From: Maea johnstoni
Taxonomy: Eukaryota; Annelida; Polychaeta; Spionida; Magelonidae
Direction: 5' to 3'
DNA length: 64,000 nucleotides
Assembly (NCBI GenBank): GCA_963942565.1
Contig: OZ012700.1
Span: 4,574,195-4,638,194 of the forward strand
Part shown: in pieces, positions 51,790 through 63,678 of the stretch
Layout: every line of letters starts with the position of its first letter
How positions within the stretch are numbered: position 1 is the first letter of the stretch
Program-made: the position numbers and the translations under genes
The notes under the pieces: model-generated
Database searches by the model: none
Told to the model about the DNA's origin: nothing
What the model saw: only the letters and a program-made list of their open reading frames with translations

Positions 51790-52863
51790 CACCTCGGCCT
51801 AAACTGAGGTAGGTGGACATAGGAGCGAAGCACCACGGCCTAAACTGGGGTAGGTGAATATACGAGCTTAGCATCGGGGCCTTAACTGGGGTAGGTGGAT
51901 ATACAAGCTTAGCACCTAAGTAGCACCTAAGTAAGTAAGTAAGTAAGTAAACTGGGGTAGGTTGACCTACGAGTGAAGCACCTTGGCCTTAACGGGGGTA
52001 GGTGGACATAGGAGCGAAGCACCTCAACCTAAACTGAGGTAGGTGGATATACGAGCTTAGCACCTAAGTTGCACCTATGAAAGTAAGTAAGTAAGTAAGT
52101 AAGTAAGAAAGTAAACTGGGGTAGGTTGACCTACGAGCGAAGCACCTTGGCCTTAACGGGGGTAGGTGGACATACGAGCGAACCACCTCGGCCTAAACTG
52201 AGGTAGGTGGACATAGGAGCGAAGCACCTCGGCCTAAACTGGGGTAGGTGAATATACGAGCTTAGCACCGGGGCCTTAACTGGGGTAGGTGGATATACAA
52301 GCTTAGCACCTTAGTAGCACCTAAGTAATTAAGTAAGTAAGTAAACTGGGGTAGGTTGACCTACGAGTGAAGCACCTTGGCCTTAACGGGGGTAGGTGGA
52401 CATAGGAGCGAAGCACCTCAACCTAAACTGAGGTAGGTGGATATACGAGCTTAGCACCTAAGTAGCACCTATGAAAGTAAGTAAGTAAGTAAGTAAGAAA
52501 GTAAACTGGGGTAGGTTGACCTATGAGCGAAGCACCTTGGCCTTAACGGGGGTAGGTGGACATACGAGCGAAGCACCTCGGCCTAAACTGAGGTAGGTGG
52601 ACATAGGAGCGAAGCACCTCGGCCTAACTTGGGTAGGTGAATAAACGAGCTTAGCACCGGGGCCTTAACTGGGGTAGGTGGATATACGAGCTTAGCACCT
52701 AAGTAGCACCTAAGTAAGTAAGTAAGAAAGTAAACTACGGTATGTTGACCTAGGAGTGAAGCACCTTGGCCTTAACGGGGGTAGGTGGACATAGGAGCGA
52801 AGCACCTCAACCTAAACTGAGGTAGGTGGATATACGAGCTTAGCACATAAGTAGCACCTATGA

Positions 52864-52898
<35 letters not shown>

Positions 52899-53652
52899 AA
52901 AGTAAACTGGGGTAGGTTGACCTACGAGCGAAGCACCTTGGCCTTAACGGGGTTAGGTGGACATACGAGCGAAGCACCTCGGCCTAAACTGAGGTAGGTG
53001 GACATAGGAGCGAAGCACCTCGGCCTAAACTGGGGTAGGTGAATATACAAGCTTAGCACCGGGGCCTTAACTGGGGTAGGTGGATATATGAGCTTAGCAC
53101 CTAAGTAGCACCTAAGTAAGTAAGTAAGTATGTAAACTGGGGTAGGTTGACCTACGAGTGAAGCACCTTGGCCTTAACCGGGGTAGGTGGACATAGGAGC
53201 GAAGCACCTCAACCTAAACTGAGGTAGGTGGATATACGAGCTTAGCACCTAAGTAGCACCTATGAAAGTAAGTAAGTAAGTAAGAAAGTAAACTGGGGTA
53301 GGTTGACCTACGAGCAAAGCACCTTGGCCTTAACGGGGGGTAGGTGGACATACGAGCGAAGCACCTCGGCCTAAACTGAGGTAGGTGGACATAGGAGCGA
53401 AGCACCACGGCCTAAACTGGGGTAGGTGAATATATGAGCTTAGCATCGGGGCCTTAACTGGGGTAGGTGGATATACAAGCTTAGCACCTAAGTAGCACCT
53501 AAGTAAGTAAGTAAGTAAGTAAACTGGGGTAGGTTGACCTACAAGTGAAGCACCTTGGCCTTAACGGGGGTAGGTGGACATAGGAGCGAAGCACCTCAAC
53601 CTAAACTGAGGTAGGTGGATATACGAGCTTAGCACCTAAGTAGCACCTATGA

Positions 53653-53687
<35 letters not shown>

Positions 53688-54833
53688 AAAGTAAACTGGG
53701 GTAGGTTGACCTACGAGCGAAGCACCTTGGCCTTAACGGGGGTAGGTGGACATACGAGCGAAGCACCTCGGCCTAAACTGAGGTAGGTGGACATAGGAGC
53801 GAAGCACCACGGCCTAAACTGGGGTAGGTGAATATACGAGCTTAGCATCGGGGCCTTAACTGGGGTAGGTGGATATACAAGCTTAGCACCTAAGTAGCAC
53901 CTAAGTAAGTAAGTAAGTAAGTAAACTGGGGTAGGTTGACCTACGAGTGAAGCACCTTGGCCTTAACGGGGGTAGGTGGACATAGGAGCGAAGCACCTCA
54001 ACCTAAACTGAGGTAGGTGGATATACGAGCTTAGCACCTAAGTAGCACCTATGAAAGTAAGTAAGTAAGTAAGTAAGAAAGTAAACTGGGGTAGGTTGAC
54101 CTACGAGCGAAGCACCTTGGCCTTAACGGGGGTAGGTGGACATACGAGCGAACCACCTCGGCCTAAACTGAGGTAGGTGGACATAGGAGCGAAGCACCTC
54201 GGCCTAAACTGGGGTAGGTGAATATACGAGCTTAGCACCGGGGCCTTAACTGGGGTAGGTGGATATACAAGCTTAGCACCTAAGTAGCACCTAAGTAATT
54301 AAGTAAGTAAGTAAACTGGGGTAGGTTGACCTACGAGTGAAGCACCTTGGCCTTAACGGGGGTAGGTGGACATAGGAGCGAAGCACCTCAACCTAAACTG
54401 AGGTAGGTGGATATACGAGCTTAGCACCTAAGTAGCACCTATGAAAGTAAGTAAGTAAGTAAGTAAGAAAGTAAACTGGGGTAGGTTGACCTATGAGCGA
54501 AGCACCTTGGCCTTAACGGGGGTAGGTGGACATACAAGCGAAGCACCTCGGCCTAAACTGAGGTAGGTGGACATAGGAGCGAAGCACCTCGGCCTAACTT
54601 GGGTAGGTGAATAAACGAGCTTAGCACCGGGGCCTTAACTGGGGTAGGTGGATATACGAGCTTAGCACCTAAGTAGCACCTAAGTAAGTAAGTAAGAAAG
54701 TAAACTACGGTAGGTTGACCTAGGAGTGAAGCACCTTGGCCTTAACGGGGGTAGGTGGACATAGGAGCGAAGCACCTCAACCTAAACTGAGGTAGGTGGA
54801 TATACGAGCTTAGCACCTAAGTAGCACCTATGA

Positions 54834-54868
<35 letters not shown>

Positions 54869-55270
54869 AAAGTAAACTGGGGTAGGTTGACCTACGAGCG
54901 AAGCACCTTGGCCTTAACGGGGGTAGGTGGACATACGAGCGAAGCACCTCGGGCTTAACTGAGGTAGGTGGACATAGGAGCGAAGCACCTCGGCCTAAAC
55001 TGGGGTAGGTGAATATACAAGCTTAGCACCGGGGCCTTAACTGGGGTAGGTGGATATACGAGCTTAGCACCTAAGTAGCACCTAAGTAAGTAAGTAAGTA
55101 AGTAAACTGGGGTAGGTTGACCTACGAGTGAAGCACCTTGGCCTTAACCGGGGTAGGTGGACATAGGAGCGAAGCACCTCAACCTAAACTGAGGTAGGTG
55201 GATATACGAGCTTAGCACCTAAGTAGCACCTATGAAAGTAAGTAAGTAAGTAAGAAAGTAAACTGGGGTA
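51790..55270 (+). repeat. Tandem block duplication, period about 1970
   Basis: About 51790-53300 recurs at about 53760-55270. gcgaaccacc lies at 52179 and 54149. caccacggcc, gtaattaag and the one-base-short ggcctaacttggg also recur. The related block at 58.6-59.5 kb is a third relative. Confidence 0.85.
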
Positions 55271-55621
55271 GGTTGACCTACGAGCGAAGCACCTTGGCCT
55301 TAATGGGGGTAGGTGGACATACGAGCGAAGCACCTCGGCCTAAACTGAGGTAGGTGGACATAGGAGCGAAGCACCTCGGCCTAAACTGGGGTAGGTGAAT
55401 ATACGAGCTTAGCACCGGGGCCTTAACTGGGCTAGGTGGATATACAAGATTAGCACCTAAGTAGCACCTAAGTAAGTAAGTAAGAAAGTAAACTGCGGTA
55501 GGTTGACCTTCGAGTGAAGCACCTTGGCCTTAACGGGGGTAGGTGGACATAGGAGCGAAGCACCTCAACCTAAACTGAGGTAGGTGGATATACGAGCTTA
55601 GCACCTAAGTAGCACCTATGA

Positions 55622-55656
<35 letters not shown>

Positions 55657-56398
55657 AAAGTAAACTGGGGTAGGTTGACCTACGAGCGAAGCACCTTGGC
55701 CTTAACGGGGGTAGGTGGACATACGAGCGAAGCACCTCGGCCTAAACTGAGGTAGGTGGACATAGGAGCGAAGCACCTCGCCCTAAACTGGGGTAGGTGA
55801 ATATACGAGCTTAGTATTGGGGCCTTAACCGGGGTAGGTGGATATACGAGCTTAGCACCTAAGTAGCACCTAAGTAAGTAAGTAAACTGGGGTAGGTTGA
55901 CCTACGAGTGAAGCACCTTGGCCTTAACGGGGGTAGGTGGACATAGGAGCGAAGCACCTCAACCTAAACTGAGGTAGGTGGATATACGAGCTTAGCACCT
56001 AAGTAGCACCTATGAAAGTAAGTAAGTAAGTAAGTAAGTAAGAAAGTAAACTGGGGTAGGTTGACCTACGAGCGAAGCACCTTGGCCTTAACGGGGGTAG
56101 GTGGACATACGAGCGAAGCACCTCGGCCTAAACTGAGGTAGGTGGACATAGGAGCGAAGCACCTCGGCCTAAACTGGGGTAGGTGAATATACAAGCTTAG
56201 CACCGGGGCCTTATCTGGGATAGGTGGATATACGAGCTTAGCACCTAAGTAAGTAAGTAAGTAAGTAAACTGGGGTAGGTTGACCTACGAGTGAAGCACC
56301 TTGGCCTTAACGGGGGTAGGTGGACATATGAGCGAAGCACCTCAACCTAAACTGAGGTAGGTGGATATACGAGCTTAGCACCTAAGTAGCACCTATGA

Positions 56399-56399
<1 letters not shown>

Positions 56400-56433
<34 letters not shown>

Positions 56434-57642
56434 AAAGTAAACTGGGGTAGGTTGACCTACAAGCGAAGCACCTTGGCCTTAACGGGGGTATGTGGACATA
56501 CGAGCGAAGCACCTCGGCCTAAACTGAGGTAGGTGGACATAGGAGCGAAGCACCTCGGCCTAAACTGGGGTAGGTGAATATACGAGCTTAGCACCGGGGC
56601 CTTAACTGGGGTAGGTGGATATACGAGCTTAGCACCTAAGTAGCACCTAAGTAAGTAAGTAAGTAAGTAAACTGGGGTAGGTTGACCTACAAGTGAAGCA
56701 CCTTGGCCTTAACCGGGGTAGGTGGACATAGGAGCGAAGCACCTCAACCTAAACTGAGGTAGGTGGATATACGAGCTTAGCACCTAAGTAGCACCTATGA
56801 AAGTAAGTAAGTAAGTAAGAAAGTAAACTGGGGTAGTTTGACCTACGAGCGAAGCACCTTGGCCTTAACGGGGGAAGGTGGACATACGAGCGCAGCACCT
56901 CGGCCTAAACCGAGGTAGGTGGACATAGGAGCAAAGCACCTCGGCCTAAACTGGGGTAGGTGAATATACGAGCTTAGCACCGGGGCCTTAACTTGGGTAG
57001 GTGGATATACGAGCTTAGCACCTAAGTAGCACCTAAGTAAGTAAGTAAGTAAGTAAACTGGGGTAGGTGGATATACGAGCTTAGCACCTAAGTAGCACCT
57101 AAGTAAGTAAGTAAGTAAGTAAACTGGGGTAGGTTGACCTACAAGTGAAGCACCTTGGCCTTAACGGGGGTAGGTGGACATAGGAGCGAAGCACCCCAAC
57201 CTAAACTGAGGTAGGTGGATATACGAGCTTAGCACCTCAGTAGCACCTATGAAAGTAAGTAAGTAAGTAAGTAAGAAAGTAAGCTGGGGTAGGTTGACCT
57301 ACGAGCGAAGCACCTTGGCCTTAACGGGGGTAGGTGGACATACGAGCGAAGCACCTCGGCCTAAACTGAGGTAGGTGGATATAGGAGCGAAGCACCTCGG
57401 CCTAAACTGGGGTAGGTGAATATACGAGCTTAGCACCGGGGCCTTAACTGGGGTAGGTGGATATACAAGCTTAGCACCTAAGTAGCACCTAAGTAAGTAA
57501 GTAAGAAAGTAAACTACGGTAGGTTGACCTAGGAGTGAAGCACCTTGGCCTTAACGGGGGTAGGTGGACATAGGAGCGAAGCACCTCAACCTAAACTGAA
57601 GTAGGTGGATATACGAGCTTAGCACCTAAGTAGCACATATGA

Positions 57643-57677
<35 letters not shown>

Positions 57678-58040
57678 AAAGTAAACTGGGGTAGGTTGAC
57701 CTACGAGCGAAGCACCTTGGCCTTAACGGGGGTAGGTGGACATACGAGCGAAGCACCTCGGCCTAAACTGAGGTAGGTGGACATAGGAGCGAAGCACCTC
57801 AGCCTAAACTGGGGTAGGTGAATATACGAGCTTAGCATCGGGGCCTTAACTGGGGTAGGTGGATATACGAGCTTAGCACCTAAGTAGCACCTAAGTAAGT
57901 AAGTAAGTAAACTGGGGTAGGTTGACCTACGAGTGAAGCACCTTGGCCTTAACGGGGGTAGGTGGACATAGGAGCGAAGCACCTCAACCTAAACTGAGGT
58001 AGGTGGATATACGAGCTTAGCACCTAAGTAGCACCTATGA

Positions 58041-58079
<39 letters not shown>

Positions 58080-58446
58080 AAAGTAAACTGGGGTAGGTTG
58101 ACCTATGAGCGAAGCACCTTGGCCTTAACGGGGGTAGGTGGACATACGAGCGAAGCACCTCGGCCTAAACTGAGGTAGGTGGACATAGGAGCGAAGCACC
58201 TCGGCCTAAACTGGTGTAGGTGAATATACGAGCTTAGCACCAGGGCCTTAACTGGGGTTGGTGGATATACGAGCTTAGCACCTAAGTAGCACCTAAGTAA
58301 GTAAGTAAGTAAGTAAACTGGGGTAGGTTGACCTACGAGTGAAGCACCTTGGCCTTAATGGGGGTAGGTGGACATAGGAGCGAAGCACCTCAACCTAAAC
58401 TGAGGTAGGTGGATATACGAGCTTAGCACCTAAGTAGCACCTATGA

Positions 58447-58485
<39 letters not shown>

Positions 58486-59500
58486 AAAGTAAACTGGGGT
58501 AGGTTGACCTACGAGCAAAACACCTTGGCCTTAACGGGGGGTAGGTGGACATACGAGCGAAGCACCTCGGCCTAAACTGAGGTAGGTGGACATAGGAGCG
58601 AAGCACCACGGCCTAAACTGGGGTAGGTGAATATACGAGCTTAGCATCGGGGCCTTAACTGGGGTAGGTGGATATACAAGCTTAGCACCTAAGTAGCACC
58701 TAAGTAAGTAAGTAAGTAAGTAAACTGGGGTAGGTTGACCTACGAGTGAAGCACCTTGGCCTTAACGGGGGTAGGTGGACATAGGAGCGAAGCACCTCAA
58801 CCTAAACTGAGGTAGGTGGATATACGAGCTTAGCACCTAAGTAGCACCTATGAAAGTAAGTAAGTAAGTAAGTAAGAAAGTAAACTGGGGTAGGTTTACC
58901 TACGAGCGAAGCACCTTGGCCTTAACGGGGGTAGGTGGACATACGAGCGAACCACCTCGGCCTAAACTGAGGTAGGTGGACATAGGAGTGAAGCACCTCG
59001 GCCTAAACTGGGGTAGGTGAATATACGAGCTTAGCACCGGGGCCTTAACTGGGGTAGGTGGATATACAAGCTTAGCACCTAAGTAGCACCTAAGTAATTA
59101 AGTAAGTAAGTAAACTGGGGTAGGTTGACCTACGAGTGAAGCACCTTGGCCTTAACGGGGGTAGGTGGACATAGGAGCGAAGCACCTCAACCTAAACTGA
59201 GGTAGGTGGATATACAAGCTTAGCACCTAAGTAGCACCTATGAAAGTAAGTAAGTAAGTAAGTAAGAAAGTAAACTGGGGTAGGTTGACCTATGAGCGAA
59301 GCACCTTGGCCTTAACGGGGGTAGGTGGACATACGAGCGAAGCACCTCGGCCTAAACTGAGGTAGGTGGACATAGGAGCGAAGCACCTCGGCCTAACTTG
59401 GGTAGGTGAATATACGAGCTTAGCACCGGGGCCTTAACTGGGGTAGGTGGATATACGAGCTTAGCACCTAAGTAGCACCTAAGTAAGTAAGTAAGAAAGT
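56400..59500 (+). repeat. Large duplicated block, copy 2
   Basis: Partner of about 49020-52700. It lacks the two extra HORs found at 50.1-50.9 kb. Confidence 0.85.
57004..57135 (+). repeat. Doubled E subunit, second copy
   Basis: 7573 bp from the doublet at 49431, both preceded by a D ending in ttgggtagg. Confidence 0.9.
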
Positions 59501-59632
59501 AAACTACGGTAGGTTGACCTAGGAGTGAAGCACCTTGGCCTTAACGGGGGTAGGTGGACATAGGAGCGAAGCACCTCAACCTAAACTGAGGTAGGTGGAT
59601 ATACGAGCTTAGCACCTAAGTAGCACCTATGA

Positions 59633-59671
<39 letters not shown>

Positions 59672-60038
59672 AAAGTAAACTGGGGTAGGTTGACCTACGA
59701 GCGAAGCAACTTGGCCTTAACGGGGGTAGGTGGACATACGAGCTAAGCACCTCGGCCTAAACTGAGGTAGGTGGACATAGGAGCGAAGCACCTCGTCCTA
59801 AACTGGGGTAGGTGAATATACGAGCTTAGCACCAGGGCCTTAACTGGGGTAGGTGGATATACGAGCTTAGCACCTAAGTAGCACCTAAGTAAGTAAGTAA
59901 GAAAGTAAACTGCGGTAGGTTGACCTACGAGTGAAGCACCTTGGCCTTAACGGGGGAAGGTGGACATAGGAGCGAAGCACCTCAACCTAAACTGAGGTAG
60001 GTGGATATACGAGCTTAGCACCTAAGTAGCACCTATGA

Positions 60039-60081
<43 letters not shown>

Positions 60082-60180
60082 AAAGTAAACTGGGGTAGGT
60101 TGACCTACGAGCGAAGCACCTTGGCATTAACGGGGGTAGGTGGACATACGAGCGAAGCACCTCGGCCTAAACTGAGGTAG
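59390..60180 (+). repeat. Duplicated segment, copy 1 (spacing 2173)
   Basis: Shares aaactacgg, gacctaggag, cctcgtccta and ttggcattaac with about 61563-62353. After 60180 this copy goes from B directly to D, while the partner keeps an extra 41-mer. Confidence 0.83.
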
Positions 60181-60407
60181 GTGAATATACGAGCTTAGCA
60201 TCGGGGCCTTAACAGGGGTAGGTGGATATACGAGCTTAGCACCTAAGTAGCACCTAAGTAAGTAAGTAAGTAAGTAAACTGGGGTAGGTTGACCTACGAG
60301 TGAAGCACCTTGGCCTTAACGGGGGTAGGTGGACATAGGAGCGAAGCACCTCAACCTAAACTGAGGTAGGTGGATATACGAGCTTAGCACCTAAGTAGCA
60401 CCTATGA

Positions 60408-60442
<35 letters not shown>

Positions 60443-60462
60443 AAAGTAAACTGGGGTAGGTT

Positions 60463-60768
60463 GACCTACGAGCGAAGCACCTTGGCCTTAACGGGGGTAG
60501 GTGGACATACGAGCGAAGCACCTCGGCCTAAACTGGGGTAGGTGAATATACGAGCTTAGCACCAGGGCCTTAACTGGGGTAGGTGGATATACGAGCTTAG
60601 CACCTAAGTAGCACCTAAGTAAGTAAGTAAGTAAGTAAACTGGGGTAGGTTGACCTACGAGTGAAGCACCTTGGCCTTAACGGGGGTAGGTGGACATAGG
60701 AGCGAAGCACCTCAACCTAAACTGAGGTAGGTGGATACACGAGCTTAGCACCTAAGTAGCACCTATGA

Positions 60769-60784
<16 letters not shown>
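60463..60784 (+). repeat. Duplicated segment with B/C fusion, copy 1 (spacing 3216)
   Basis: Contains A, a B/C fusion (60504-60544), D with caccagggcc, E, A', C', and an E' with the rare ggatacacgag. It matches 63679-64000. Confidence 0.85.
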
Positions 60785-60803
<19 letters not shown>

Positions 60804-61400
60804 AAAGTAAACTGGGGTAGGTTGACCTACGAGCGAAGCACCTTGGCCTTAACAGGGGTAGGTGGACATACGAGCGAAGCACCTCGGCCTAAACTGAGGT
60901 AGGTGGACATAGGAGCGAAGCACCTCGACCTAAACTGGGGTAGGTGAATATACGAGCTTAGCACCGGGGCCTTAACTGGGGTAGGTGGATATACGAGCTT
61001 AGCACCTAAGTAGCACCTAAGTAAGTAAGTAAGAAAGTAAACTGGGGTAGGTTGACCTATGAGCGAAGCACCTTGGCCTTAACGGGGGTAGGTGGACATA
61101 CGAGCGAAGCACCTCGGCCTAAACTGAGGTAGGTGGACATAGGAGCGAAGCACCTCGGCCTAAACTGGGGTAGGAGAATATACGAGCTTAGCACCAGGGC
61201 CTTAACTGGGGTAGGTGGATATACGAGCTTAGCACCTAAGTAGCACCTAAGTAAGTAAGTAAGTAAGTAAACTGGGGTAGGTTGACCTACGAGTGAAGGA
61301 CCTTGGCCTTAATGGGGGTAGGTGGACATAGGAGCGAAGCACCTCAACCTAAACTGAGGTAGGTGGATATACGAGCTTAGCACCTAAGTAGCACCTATGA

Positions 61401-61439
<39 letters not shown>

Positions 61440-61562
61440 AAAGTAAACTGGGGTAGGTTGACCTACGAGCAAAGCACCTTGGCCTTAACGGGGTAGGTGG
61501 ACATACGAGCGAAGCACCTCGGCCTAAACTGAGGTAGGTGGACATAGGAGCGAAGCACCTCG

Positions 61563-61805
61563 GCCTAAACTTGGGTAGGTGAATATACAAGCTTAGCACC
61601 GGGGCCTTAACTGGGGTAGGTGGATATACGAGCTTAGCACCTAAGTAGCACCTAAGTAAGTAAGTAAGAAAGTAAACTACGGTAGGTTGACCTAGGAGTG
61701 AAGCACCTTGGCCTTAACGGGGGTAGGTGGACATAGGAGCGAAGCACCTCAACCTAAACTGAGGTAGGTGGATATACGAGCTTAGCACCTAAGTAGCACC
61801 TATGA

Positions 61806-61844
<39 letters not shown>

Positions 61845-62211
61845 AAAGTAAACTGGGGTAGGTTGACCTACGAGCGAAGCACCTTGGCCTTAACGGGGGT
61901 AGGTGGACATACGAGCGAAGCACCTCGGCCTAAACTGAGGTAGGTGGACATAGGAGCGAAGCACCTCGTCCTAAACTGGGGTAGGTGAATATACGAGCTT
62001 AGCACCAGGGCCTTAACTGGGGTAGGTGGATATACGAGCTTAGCACCTAAGTAGCACCTAAGTAAGTAAGTAAGAAAGTAAACTGCGGTAGGTTGACCTA
62101 CGAGTGAAGCACCTTGGCCTTAACGGGGGTAGGTGGACATAGGAGCGAAGCACCTCAACCTAAACCTAGGTAGGTGGATATACGAGCTTAGCACCTAAGT
62201 AGCACCTATGA

Positions 62212-62262
<51 letters not shown>

Positions 62263-62353
62263 AAAGTAAACTGGGGTAGGTTGACCTACGAGCGAAGCAC
62301 CTTGGCATTAACGGGGGTAGGTGGACATACGAGCGAAGCACCTCGGCCTAAAC
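61563..62353 (+). repeat. Duplicated segment, copy 2 (spacing 2173)
   Basis: Partner of about 59390-60180. The following unit is a B/C hybrid (gacatacgag start, actggggtagg end). Confidence 0.83.
62214..62261 (+). repeat. Long (GTAA)n tract inside E'
   Basis: About 12 uninterrupted GTAA repeats, among the longest in the window. Typical E' tracts have six to nine repeats. Confidence 0.85.
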
Positions 62354-62629
62354 TGAGGTAGGTGGACATACGAGCGAAGCACCTCGGCCTAAACTGGGGT
62401 AGGTGAATATACGAGCTTAGCATCGGGGCCTTAACAGGGGTAGGTGGATATACGAGCTTAGCACCTAAGTAGCACCTAAGTAAGTAAGTAAGTAAGTAAA
62501 CTGGGGTAGGTTGACCTACGAGTGAAGCACCTTGGCCTTAACGGGGGTAGGTGGACATAGGAGCGAAGCACCTCAACCTAAACTGAGGTAGGTGGATATA
62601 CGAGCTTAGCACCTAAGTAGCACCTATGA

Positions 62630-62668
<39 letters not shown>

Positions 62669-63035
62669 AAAGTAAACTGGGGTAGGTTGACCTACGAGCG
62701 AAGCACCTTGGCCTTAACGGGGGTAGGTGGACATACGAGCGAAGCACCTCGGCCTAAACTGAGGTAGGTGGACATAGGAGCGAAGCACCTCGGCCTAAAC
62801 TGGGGTAGGTGAATATACGAGCTTAGCACCAGGGCCTTAACTGGGGTAGGTGGATATACAAGCTTAGCACCTAAGTAGCACCTAAGTAAGTAAGTAAGTA
62901 AGTAAACTGGGGTAGGTTGACCTACGAGTGAAGCACCTTGGCCTTAATGGGGGTAGGTGGACATAGGAGCGAAGCACCTCAACCTAAACTGAGGTAGGTG
63001 GATATACGAGCTTAGCACCTAAGTAGCACCTATGA

Positions 63036-63066
<31 letters not shown>

Positions 63067-63623
63067 AAAGTAAACTGGGGTAGGTTGACCTACGAGCAAA
63101 GCACCTTGGCCTTAACGGGGGGTAGGTGGACATACGAGCGAAGCACCTCGGCCTAAACTGAGGTAGGTTGACATAGGAGCGAAGCACCACGTCCTAAACT
63201 GGGGTAGGTGAATATACGAGCTTAGCATCGGGGCCTTAACCGGGGTAGGTGGATATACCAGCTTAGCACCTAAGTAGCACCTAAGTAAGTAAGTAAGTAA
63301 GTAAACTGGGGTAGGTTGACCTACGAGTGAAGCACCTTGGCCTTAACGGGGGTAGGTGGACATAGGAGCGAAGCACCTCAACCTAAACTGAGGTAGGTGA
63401 ATATACGAGCTTAGCATCGGGGCCTTAACAGGGGTAGGTGGATATACGAGCTTAGCACCTAAGTAGCACCTAAGTAAGTAAGTAAGTAAGTAAACTGGGG
63501 TAGGTTGACCTACGAGTGAAGCACCTTGGCCTTAACGGGGGTAGGTGGACATAGGAGCGAAGCACCTCAACCTAAACTGAGGTAGGTGGATATACGAGCT
63601 TAGCACCTAAGTAGCACCTATGA

Positions 63624-63658
<35 letters not shown>

Positions 63659-63678
63659 AAAGTAAACTGGGGTAGGTT

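Larger units (their letters stand above)
49020..52700 (+). repeat. Large duplicated block, copy 1
   Basis: Pairs with about 56400-59500. Spacing moves from 7376 to 7573 to 6748 to about 6769 across the block because whole HORs or 41-mers were gained or lost. Markers are gggtatgtgg, the E doublet, caccccaacc, cacctcagtagc, ctggtgtagg, ggggttggtgg and gcgaaccacc. Confidence 0.85.
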